A DNA stretch of 64,000 nt from contig NW_025791658.1 in assembly GCF_921293095.1 (NCBI RefSeq), forward strand, positions 682,001 to 746,000. Direction: 5' to 3'. The position numbers and the translations under genes were made by a program. The notes under the pieces were generated by a model. The model was not told where the DNA came from. It made no database searches and was given only the letters and a program-made list of their open reading frames with translations. Positions 44,601 through 56,600 of this stretch are shown here, piece after piece; position 1 is the stretch's first letter, and each line of letters opens with the position of its first letter. Source of the stretch: Ischnura elegans (lineage: Eukaryota > Arthropoda > Insecta > Odonata > Coenagrionidae).

Positions 44601-47600
44601 TTTGAACTACTTTTACTTAATGTAACTTACTAACATTCTCCAGCTAAGGTTTTGGCTGTACCATGTTCTGGTTAAGGCTAACCGTACCTTATAAAACTGG
44701 CCCAAAATGTCTGAAACATTTCTCAGAGTATCACTGTTTTGAGCAGTTAACTTTCCCTCCAACAGTCACAATAGTTTTTTCTCCTTGAGGTTCTTCCAAT
44801 GGAGTTAATTCATTGGTGCCGAATGCTATATTATATTTCCATGGGACCTGAAGGGGCACAAGCCCTCTAAAAAATTCGTTATGGGTGTGAGGAAAAAATG
44901 TTTCAGGCTTGTCGATTTTCCCCGACGTGTCCAGATACCGAGATTCGAGTTATCAGGGTTCTAATGTTGATCATATGACTCTTCTAAAATGCTTAAAAAA
45001 CTTAAAATCACTACCTATAATATTTCCTGGGGGAAGATCCCCTAGTTGGGCCCCCCCAATATTTTTTGTAAGTCTACATCCCTGAGTTTATTCCAGAATG
45101 ATTATTCTGCTATCAAAAAAATAGTTTCCTAAGTCAGCCATTCACCTTTTGTGTGCAAAATTTGAGCAATCTTAACCTTTACCCTACTATACACCTATAT
45201 TTCTGTGTAAGATTTTCCTGGCCAGGAGTACGAAAGCCGTATATATACATTTTATAGCTCTCCCCCTTTTATGACGGTCTTGGGTTTGTGTCGTCTTTGT
45301 CTCAGGACCCAACCCTAAGGGGTTTAGGATTTACCCTCGGAATCCGGGAGCAGGTACCCGGACCCCTCGTCTTTTATAACCCCTCTTAGCGGTAAGGGAC
45401 AGCGGTCGAACAATTGTTTATCCAGTCAGTTTTCGAAATAAATATTGAATTATTTGTCTTTAGAGCAGCATTTACAATTTTTAAACGAAATTCTACGATA
45501 AATTCTGTTAGTATTGACCTTAGAACTTCCTTTAAAATTTGACAATTCTCAGAAAAAAATGAGGAATTCAATTCAAAGTCTTCAATTTACGTGCAAGGAA
45601 CAATTATCAATTTGCTAAAAGCAAATAAGCAGTACATAAGTTGACCGCAAACCAATCCGCAGGTATGGTCGTAAACCCGGAAAGGAGGGAGCACAACTAC
45701 TCTTGGAGTCCGAGATAATGCGGAGTCCCAGCGGGGAGGGGTCGAAAAAGGTTCAGCGAGACCCTTCTAAACCAATGTCCTCCAAAAATGCTCCGTACCA
45801 CGAGAAAGAAGAGTCTCTTGGGGCTCAGTACAGCAGTCATGCGAAAACGAAACCTCCGCCGTCTCGAAAAGGTTAAAAAGCTGTGATTCTCTTGAGATGA
45901 CTTCTTCTTGGTTTTCCAACCGAGTAAGATCTTCTGCTGTTGATGATTAAATTTTAATATTTAAATTCTTCCCCTCCATTGGGATCTCAGTGGCTCATTT
46001 TATCATCCATTCCAATATCTTTCTACTCTACAGATCAATTTCATTTTGTCAAAACAGATACAGTGGTTTTTTGTTAGGCTGTGCTAGGTGATAAATGATT
46101 TTTCAGAATAGCCTAGCCTAATATGTGTTGTTCTTACACTGTAGTTATGATAGTTCAGCCAGTCTTTCTAAGTAATCTTCACCGTATTTGCCATATTTCA
46201 ATATACCATATTTCTCCAAGTATTGTCCACCACTGAATATGTTCCCCCCCTAATTTTGTGGCTTAAGTTGTGGGAAAATTAAAAAAAAATGCGAGGGAAG
46301 CCTTATGTAGGCAATTTTTCTGTGGATAACAACTGAAGATTTTAAAGTCAATGTTAACTCTTATGTTTGTGTAAGTTGTAACATAAAGCATCACCATAAG
46401 TAAATATCTGAAGATTATTTTGATGAATCTCTCCATGCTGCTTTCCCATTAGCTAACCTAATTATATTTACCTGAATAGTGTGTCCTATGTTAGTCATTT
46501 GGTGCCTTCACATTCTTTTCAAAATAAAATGATGGTCTTCCTCAGGCCATCCTATCTCTTGATGTGACTGAAGTTGTTCCATCTTTTCCTTATTGGTTTT
46601 CATAAGATTGATCCCCTCTCACACTCTTCTTGAAACCTCCTCATTATGCAATCCATGTTTCCATTTCATCTTTATCATTTTTCTTTTTCATCAAATTTCT
46701 GTTACTCCTAAACTTGACTTCTCCTCATTCTTTGAACTCTGATAAAAGTATTTCTCGGGTAACTCAAGTTATTTTCTTCATCTCTAGGTTGCCAGTGGTT
46801 CAGGAGTGAAGCCTGATCCCAAGTATGCCATAAAGACAGTTCCGAGCTCCCTCCATATTGCAGCTTCCCAAATTACGGTAGCTGGTCTGGGGGTTTGGAG
46901 CAAGGAGAAGCTACCACAGGGCCTGCGCTTTGGACCGTATGGAGGCATCAAAGTTTCTCAGCCATGCAGGCGAGGTTACTGCTGGGAGGTACAGCGCTGC
47001 CATTGCTATCTCTATAAAGTCATCTTTAATACTCAACATATCTTAGATATTGATGAAAACATGTGTTCACACTTTGACGCTTAAATAAAATGTAAACATA
47101 AGTGGATTCACACAACCTCTTGTGATTCATGATTGAGTATTTTTGATCTGCTTTGGAAGGTCAATAACCTTGAACACTTTGAAGTTATTGTTGAATCAAG
47201 ATTTTTTCGGTTTTAAATTGTTGCTAGTCAGTGAGCAATTTAACACATGTTACAATTTCCATTATAATTAGGGTAATGAATGAGCAATAACGGCTTAGAG
47301 TCTTGAAAAATCTCTCCTTTTTGAATTTCTGCTCTTCAACAAGAATTTTGTCATGAAACTTTAGCATGAATTGATTGAATCTACCAGGTAGTGCTTCATC
47401 ATTGGCATTTGTGGGTAAATGCTGTGCCACTCCCTTGGCTCATAAGCCAGGTGATCTGTGTTTATATAATGCTTCACTCTTTATCTTCCAATCCCAGGAC
47501 CAGACACACTTTGATGTAATGGTGATTAGTCATATTTTCTTTCACTTGTTGAATATAACTTCAACAACTGGTGCAGTGATGTCGCACTTCAGTAAAACAC

Positions 47601-50600
47601 AGACAAACGAAACATAAGTGTTTATTGATTATTCCCCTATTGCATGGCTGACACTGGGTTTAATATTTTACACCCATCACTTTTTGAGTTCCATTCATGT
47701 GCACTGATCTCACTTCTGGGAATCCGTGGATTGCCGATCAATCGATATCACTGGACGGCATGAAAATCGGCCCTGACACCATTCCTGTTGATTCTCATGT
47801 AAAACGACCTCCTAAATCCGAATATGAACTCCGTTTTTCCCCATCACCCACCATTTTCGGGTGAGCTCCCCCCTCCAATTATTATGACTTATTGGTCATT
47901 TGGAGGAATTAAAAGGATTATTTTATCATTTAAAATATTTCTAGGGGTTTTGAGGGGTGAAAAATTCTATAAAATTAATATTTACGGTAAAGAGGTAGTT
48001 TTCGGAGGAATTTTCACGTCTTTTTAAAAACTTCCAGCTTCCATTTCACATCATCCTCCCCCGAATGATGAAAATATACGACAACAAGAAGTAGCAGTAA
48101 CAATAAAAATATTTTGTTGCATAGCATAGCAACAATAATTAAAATATTTTGCAATAGCTCGGAAGATTCACTTTACGACACTGGCTCTCGCAGTGCCTCT
48201 CCCGCTCTGTCATGGACATCAATTCTCCTGCTTTCACAGCCAAAAAAAGGAAAAGTAATACTTTCTAATTCCATGAAAAATATAAGATTGAGGTTTTTAA
48301 TTTGTCATTGGATTAAAAAATATTCTCTCTCCTTAATCATGGAGTTCCACAAAGTATCAGCCTCTCAAATCAATAGGGAACTTGCATATATTTCAGATAT
48401 AATCAATAGCCCCAAAATTATATAAAAATATATGTTTGCATACCTCGGTGAAAGTTTTTTTATTATTTTATGACGTGGTTTGCGATATTTAATGCATCAA
48501 AGTTCACGAGCATTTTCAAATGCGAGTGAGAATCGAAAACGCCCGATGATTGGCTGGTAGAAAAGTGACGTCATAGTTCAGTACAAGGAGGCACGGCGGC
48601 ACGGCCATAGTATAGGTTGCATACTTGAATACATGCGACGGCGTGGTTATGATTCATTTATTGAAGTGCAGACTTATCGGAGTTGTTCATTGTGACTTCA
48701 GGGCTATAATTTGATCTATTTCTCCTCCATTGAAAGCGATATATTGCCTAAAGATGAAGGAATATGGTTATTCCTAGGCTGATCCTAGCAAGCTTCCTGT
48801 TACTGATTCCATCATGATAACAGGGTATTTTAGTGAAACTGTAGACTTTGTCGGCTCGGAAAGTCGATGCCGAGAAATGGAAAGGTAGCTCATGTGCATC
48901 TGAAATGTTTTATAGTTCATAACAAAGTGAGACTTGCATGTAATATTGGCGAAAGCGTATACTCATGTGAAATGTGTATTCTTTTGGCAGTCCGGTAGAG
49001 AGCCTTATCATCATCATCATCATCATTGGTCAACAATCCTAGGATTGGTTTGACGCAGCTCTCCACTCTATTCTCCTTTCAGCTAATCTTTTCACACCTA
49101 CGTATTTCTTCTCTTTCACATCTCTCTTCACTTGTTCCATATATTTTGTTCGAGGTCTTCCTTTTCCATTCTTACCTTCCACTTGTCCTTCGACGATTGT
49201 CTTCATCAGGCCATCATGTCTCAGGATGTGGCCTATAAGGTTGTTCCGTCTTCTTATTAAGGTTTTCATGAGGCTTCTCTTCTCTCCTACTCTTCTTATG
49301 ACTTCTTTGTTACTAACTCTCGGAAGAGAGTCTTATGGTGAACTTATTTCCACCTCGAAGCTGTCAATGATACTTTCAACTTAAAAATACCTTGCCTGGA
49401 CGGCGACAGGAAGCTCTGAGGAAGCAAGACTATCAATGTTTCAATTTAGTAGCGATAATATAGACAAACTTCCAACACAATCTACCATCTTGTGACTAAA
49501 AACCCCGAAGCCACTTCCTATTCTGCAGAAAGAATCGGTCAATCGCACTTCGATCAATATAATAAACACAACGTCTCCAGGTGTTAATAAGTTACTTTTG
49601 AAATGAAATACTTCCTAAATTAGCATTAAAATGTGCATGTTTTCCAAACAGAGTCTTTAATACATTTTGTGAGCTTTTCTCACGATATATCTGAAACCTA
49701 CTCTAAAGGCGAGCTCATCGTCATTGCGATCGGTTGTCACTTAAACATTCCGTGTCGGAAATCCTAGAGGGATGACCTTCGACGATGACCGTGATCACCT
49801 GCACTCTCACTATCACTGGAACCCATGGTGAAAATATCATCCCAATCCAATTTCTGTTTGGTTTTAACTGGGGAAAGAGCAATATAGAACTGCACATTCT
49901 TTGGGCAACTTTGGGTTTGACTTTCCCTCAAACACCCCTTTTCCCCTGAGGTGCACATCAGTCGTATCTTTATACGATGGCCTGACAACCTTTAAATGGA
50001 TCCTTGGTTTATCCTGACAACCAACTAAATGGAAATTGCTGATCCACACATCTTCCTCTATCCCCACAGTTTCCAAATCAAGGGCCGCGGAACATTCCTC
50101 TTGTGACTCAACTTTTTCTGTAAAGGAAGCAACGGCGTAGAATAAAATCAAAGAATGCTGCGATTCATTTTTTGTGACCACCTCTTTTTCCATCTACAAC
50201 TTCCTTCATCTTTCGAGGTAAACTATGGGACAAGATAATGTTTAAATATTTTCATTAATTTATAACAAAATATAAGTTCTAAAAATACCCAAAAGCCATT
50301 TTATCAATCCGCACCGATGAGTGTAAATTAATGTGGAAGATGAATGCTGTAGACATAGTAGTTTACCCTAGGTTGAGTTGCAAAGTTCATGAAGTTTACA
50401 AAACGGCTAATTTTTCGGTGCGCGGAGTCATTTATTGCACTGGCCGTGCCTACATTTTTCAATTTTTTTAAATAAAATAAATCAGAATTTACGATAAAAT
50501 TTCCTTTAAAAATGACGTATAGTTCATTATTATAGCATGCAGTGAAGCCAGGATATAAATTTGCAAAGTACAGCGGCACATCATTTTGACGCTGACAGTA

Positions 50601-53600
50601 GAAGAAAACGCTGTCTTCTTGGCTGGCACTCGAATGCATGAGGATCAACGTTGCTCTATATTTTCATATTTCCTCCCTTGATTTTAAACATCATGGAATT
50701 TTCTATGTCCTTCCGTAACTGAAATTGAACAAGTGCCATAAATAATTCGAGTCCATCGTACCCATGGAGAAACAAGTATCTCGACTTTTGTTGAGAAGTT
50801 GAGTTTTTATTCTACGGCGGCCGAATTATAGAAAAACCTCAGTTTCAAGTTATTCAGTCGATGAAATATGGAAATATTATTTATATTAAAGTTATCTTCG
50901 CTCACATAGCACACGGGTTTTTTCATTCCGTTTATTATACTCTTATTTGTCCGTAATGCTCATCCCGACAGACGGCATGCATCGAGGCTTTTCTTCTAAT
51001 TTCCTCGGTGGGAATGCAGACAAAATTTTTTCTGGGGTGTTATTGCACAGAGGAACAATGCACCACTTGTATTTGTTCCTTATTTCAGCCATGTTCTCCT
51101 TCAAATGCAACGTGGCTCTTCCAAACCTGCAGTTACTGGGCTTGGATCTTGGACTCCTACTGAACTATGACGTCACGGCCTAAGATTAGTGGGGGCGGTA
51201 TTTTTTAGCCCGCGAAACTCGGGAGACTTTTTGGAGTCATTTTCTAGTGTATAAACTGAATTTTAAGCAGAAAAAAGTATATTGCGGTACTAAGTGTTTA
51301 CTGTAGTACATCAGCATACTGTTTATAAAAAGTATGCAATTTCCCTATTATGTATATTGTAGTTGTCGTCATCTTCCCTCGGTATACCTCTAGCGATCCC
51401 AGAGTCAACTCTTTTGGTGTCCTGTTGGTCAATGGGAATGAGTTACCTTCTGTCCTATCTACATACTCTGCCGATATGAAGGATAAGTATGGAAATATCA
51501 TCCGAATCCTTGAAAATATTAATTATCGTGATTATAATTGGTAAGTTTGCGCTGATCTGAACGTTGTTGCTCTACTCATGGGACTGCAATCAGGCTTCAC
51601 AAAATACCGCTGCTTCCTTTGTGAATACAGCAGCTGCACCTGAGAAAAACATTACATCTTACGGAACTGGCCTCTGCGCGAAAGCTTCACTCATGGTCAT
51701 AAAAATTTCTCTCATGTTTCCCTGGTTCCGACGGAAAATATTCACTTGCCACCATTGCACATCAAACTACGACATATGAAATATTTTGTGAAAACAATCG
51801 GCGAGATGGGAGCTGAATATGTATCAATTTTTAACTTAAAGTCCTCGTCATAATGAGTCTAAAACAAAGGAAGAAATTCGTGGTCCCCCAGATTGGGAAA
51901 CTTTTCCAAGATTCAACGTTTATGAAACACCTGAATCACAAAGAAAATCGAGCTTGTCTTGGATTCTAAAACGTGTGTTGGAACTTTTTGGGTGACAAAG
52001 AAGTGATGATTATTTCACCCATGTCGAGGAATTTCTGTCCACGTATTAGGCCATGGGGTGTAACATATGTATCACTAAAATGCATTTGTTACTATCACAC
52101 CAAGATCTTTTCATATAATATTTTGGAGCAGTTTCAGTTTAACATTGGGGACAGTTCCATGAAGTTAACCCCAAATTTGAGAGGAGATTTTCAGATAAGT
52201 TGACTGCGAGCAATTTGGTGTGTATATTAGGCCTGCTGCTGGTTTTTGCATGAGAAACTTCTACCTCAGTGTATAAAGGGAAATCGAATACCAAATTACT
52301 TATGTTATTCATCGTTCTTCACAATAGTTATTTTTCTCTTTCTTGATGTGCGGGTGTTATTGGGAGCGCCAGCATGGTAGCGTACCTTCTGAACTGTTGA
52401 CACGCATTTTCATTATTTTTTCTATGCTGTGTTCTTAAATATTTTTATTATTGTCTATATGAGCTGTTGATATATTGTTCCATTATTCTGGGATATTTCG
52501 GGTAGGGAAAGAGGAAATGGGAGCTGAAATGTGAAGAAAATAAGTGAATTGTGAAGTGAAAAACCATTAATTATCATGTTTTAGAACTTTTCACCTCTCA
52601 AAAACCTAGTAAGAAATATAAATGTTAATGTAATCCTTTTCATTCCTCCAAATTTATGCAATAGTGATGAAAATAAGAGGGGGGCTTCCCCTGGAAAATG
52701 GTGGGTGATGGAGGAAAACGGATGTCATATTCGGATTCAGGAGGTCATTTTACATATTAATCAGTAGTAATGGTATCAGGGCTCGAGAAAAAATTATTTT
52801 TTGCCATCCAGTGTATTCTACTGTTCGATACACTAATTAATACAGTAGATCATGATGGCCCATCAAATTCCCTCACATCACTCCTTACCAGCACACAAAA
52901 AAATATGTAGATAGCCCATGGGTCCTATCAGTATTTATGTAGGTATGTATTTCCAGTGAAGAAGGCGTGACACCATGCAGGTGAAAATACTTTGATGTTT
53001 ATACATTTTCTAAAAATCTATTAATGAGTTGACACTAAATTTTATTTTTTAAAAAGTAAAGTTGATGTACGGAGAGGACTAAATAAAATTTTAGACCAAT
53101 TCTGTGATAGACTACGTATTTGAGAAATTATTACTATCAATATTTTAACTAGAGATGGGTCGAATAGCAGTTTTTTCAAACTTGAATATCGAATTAGAGT
53201 ATTAAATCATTGCTCGAATATTCGAATACCTCGAATACTAGAATTGCGCAAAGCATATTAAACGTACGTTTCTTCTTCTATTTCCCTTGATGAAAATATG
53301 TAAATAAAAAGGTATACAGCAGAACCATTACTAATGTTTCAATCCAAAGAAGGTATAATATCAATTGCCGTAAGTCATTGTTAGACACCTTTTGTGCTAA
53401 TAGATGATTCATGCAGCGGTTGACCTCCAGAAATGGTGAACTTCGAAGCAGGTAGGCAGAAAAAGGTCAGTGGGGGAGAAAGAGGGAAGTGTGAAACACA
53501 ATTCTATTATTCTCCTATTTTCTTTTGAAGCTGTTGAATTATGGTCTTTGTAATAGGAACCCTGCGTGAGCTGTGGCCTTTTGTTTGATTTCGAAGAGGA

Positions 53601-56600
53601 GGAAAGCGTCAGAGGAGGGGCCGAGGGCTGATGGATGAAGGGGGTTGCGGATTTTGGGAATTGTGCTACGTAGTTACTATCCCACAGCACTGAGGTTCTT
53701 CTGGTGGGGGAAACCGGGAATTTTCGGGTTTTTTTCATCCGATCATTTTCGGTTCCCCACGTCCCTTTTTACCGCTCTAATCCGCAAATTTGATGATGTT
53801 CGTCATCTTGCCTAAAACGGTGGTGTATGCACTAAAAGAGTAAAGTTCTCCACATTTTCCCGAGTCAACTACCAACGACATGCGTGCGACATTGTATGGT
53901 GCGAAATTCAAAGTATTGGAGGTATTTAGATAGTAACTTTAGCATAATCATTCGAGATCTCGAATATCAAAACTTTCTAGATTTAGAGGTATTTTTCGAG
54001 GAGATATTAGCCATATTTCTCTGAGGCTTTAGGTAGTGAAATTTATAGAATTTTAGGTATTTGGTTTTAAGGTATGATTTTGGTGACAGAAATGCAAATA
54101 ATTAAAACATTTTTAAATATTCAATTTTTATTATTTTCCACGCAGTCCTTAAAATTTTAGGATATTTCCTTAGAGGTGGATGTATACCCGCACAGAAATT
54201 TTCATCAAAGCCCGCAACCCTAACAGAAAAGTGTTTGTTGAATTATGAACATATTGTGTACAGCATCAAACAGAAATAAGTATATATATTAGCAGTTATT
54301 TTTGCCTCTCCTCAATGGTGGTGGTAATCCAGCCACAAATGCTCTACTATTGTTGAATAATCTCTGGGGCACAATGTTAACACCATTGCTTTGGGATCTT
54401 TGATGAAGGCAGTCACACAAACTAAGCAGTCACGTAAGTTAAAAATCGGTATTCCATAGTTTATCCTTGAGTAACTCTTATTGCTTAGCCAGGAAGTAAT
54501 TGTGAACTGTCAGTCACAGTTTAGGCAGAGAGATCTTTGAATGAAATTCTCACACTGTAAATCAGCAGCACAGCAAAAGATTTATGACCTCATCGGGACG
54601 TAAATATAGTCTAGGCATAAATGCACTATCAGACTGACGATAACGATGGGGTGACATACATTTCTACTAATTCAGCATTTACTTCATTTCATAAGTAAAC
54701 AAACAATTTGTCACCTTAAGGGATGACAACTATCATCACATGTTGTAACATAAACATATAATAAAATAAAACTTTAAGAGTGTCAATTTTTCCTTAAGAT
54801 GTTATATGCATATTTATGTATAAGTTTTAGAGATGTGCGAATAGTATCTGCTAATACTCGAATAGTAGAAAGTATTCGATATTCGAGGTCTCGAATAGTT
54901 ATGCGAAAAGTACCGCCTCGAATACCTCGAATACTTTGAATTTCGCGTCGTACACTGTCACACGCACGTCGTTTGTAGTTGACTCGGAAAAATGTAGAGA
55001 ACTCTAGTCTTTTAGTGCATGCAGCGCCATTTTAGGCAAGTTGACGAACTACATCAAATTCGCGGTTAGAGCGGTGAAAAGAGTTAGACGTGGGGAACCT
55101 AAATTGATCCGGGTGAAAAAATCCGAAAGACCCCGGTTTCCCCCAACAGGAAAACCTCAGTGTCGTGGGATAGTAACTACGTAGCACAATTCCCAAAATC
55201 CGCTTCCCCATCCATCCATCAGCCCTCGGCCCCTCCTCCGACGCCTTCCTCCTCTTCGAAATCAAACAAAAGGCCCCAGCTCGCGCAGGTTTCCTATAAA
55301 TGAGACTAAGTGTTTACCATGTGTCATTTATGGCTAATAAGGACAGGCACTTAGTTTGAATCTTTTCCAGGAGATGAAACTACCATAGGGAGAAACTCAG
55401 TGCCGTGGGATTGGTGGGACATTGGTGCATTTCCCACGATCTGCTATCCCCCTCCATTCAGCACTCGCCTCACCCACCCTGACGCTTTCCTCTTCTCCGA
55501 AATCAAACGAAAGGTACTCGCTCGTGCAGGGATCTTATTACGAAGACCTTAGCTTCGAAAAAAATATCAAGTTACACGAGAACAATAAAGACGTGTCTCG
55601 CGCCCCCCTTTTCTAACCCACTGACCTTTTTATGCCTACCTGCTTCGAAGTTCCCCATTTCTGGAGGTCAACTGATGCATGAGTACCGTGGGATAGTTAC
55701 ATTGGCGCATTTCCCAAGATCCGCTCTCCCCTCCATTCAGCACTTGCCTGAGGCTTTCCTCTTCTCCGAAATAAAAAAAAAGGTCCCAGCTTGCGCAGGG
55801 ATCATACTACGAAGACCTTAGCTTCGAAAAAAATATCAAGTAACACGAGAACAAAAGAAATATGTTTCTCTCACCCACTGACCTTTTTCAGCCTACCTGC
55901 TTCTAAGTTTCCAGTTTCTGGAGCTCAACTGTTGCATGAATCACCTATTAGCCCAAATGGTGTCTAACAATGACTTTCGGCAATTGACATTACACCTTTG
56001 TTGGATTGAAATATTAGTAATGTGCGTGTAATTTAAAAAAGAACAAGGCAAAACGCGATGCATTTCTGACTTTATTTAAGCATTTTACGCGAGGAAATAA
56101 ATGTCAAAATAGGACGGAGACTTGGCATTCTGGTGAGACTCGATATGAGCAGCAGAGCTTCTGGGAAGTTGATGCGGTATTTTTTTTTTTAAACATATAT
56201 CAAGTTACAATCTATGAGTGGTGCTATAAATCTTTATTGTTACAGTCACAGACAAAGGGATATTTTCTCAGGATATTTGGTTTCTCCCTGATAGCAATTC
56301 CAATTCATTTTTTTATCTCGTGAGAACTCCCAAAGATGGACTGAAAATAATTGAAGAAAATCCGGTGGAGAAGAGCTTGTATTTTGCAAAATGCCTCAGA
56401 TTGTCAGCTAGCACTTGGCAGCAGTAGTGGGGGTAAAGCGATGTTAGTTGAATTAATTATATGCCCAATTGTTTCCATAAAATTAAAATATTCCATTAAT
56501 CAGCTAAATTCCTGTTCGAATCCTTTATAGGAAATCAAAATGACTCCCCAAAATCTTGTGTTGCCTGCTGCATAGGCAACCGAGTCAAACATTCCAGCAT

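Larger units (their letters stand above)
34003..46787 (+). other. PRDM9-like intron 5 (12.8 kb), TE-rich
   Basis: It runs from the GTAATG donor to the TCATCTCTAG acceptor. It contains a 156-bp tandem repeat (34,092-34,440), a fragment of the 53-56 kb repeat family (about 34,960-35,150), an AGGGTGG MITE (35846-36507), a foldback (36.58-37.94 kb), a full-length PIF-Harbinger element (38392-44231) and a GGCGCCGACT-type short element (44.84-45.09 kb). At 45,230-45,890 a G+C-richer stretch with partial inverted symmetry ('ccgggagcaggtacccgga') is unclassified. The remainder, 45.9-46.78 kb, shows nothing recognised. Confidence 0.75.
47749..52813. mobile_element. 5.07-kb DNA transposon with CACTGG ends (CACTA/EnSpm-like), THAP fragment inside
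   Basis: The left end starts CACTGGACGGCA and the right end closes TGCCATCCAGTG. Inverted similarity extends about 130 bp on each side ('atgtaaaacgacctcctaaatccg' versus its inverse at about 52,730). TAT flanks both ends (47746-47748, 52814-52816). CACTG termini with a 3-bp duplication fit the CMC (CACTA-Mirage-Chapaev) group. Internally it contains remnants of a THAP domain (minus strand), two unrecognised minus-strand open frames, a plus-strand insect TE-type protein and a nested LINE fragment. Confidence 0.7.

Noticed and set aside
46806-47084. Stand-alone 92-codon gene starting at ATG 46806
   Set aside because: The sequence before the ATG and up to the donor at 46989 is exon 6 of the PRDM9-like gene; the residues after 46988 are intron.
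53409-55265. Two similar minus-strand open frames (109 and 77 codons)
   Set aside because: They are shadows of the inverted arms of one repeat and share no coding-like conservation beyond DNA identity.
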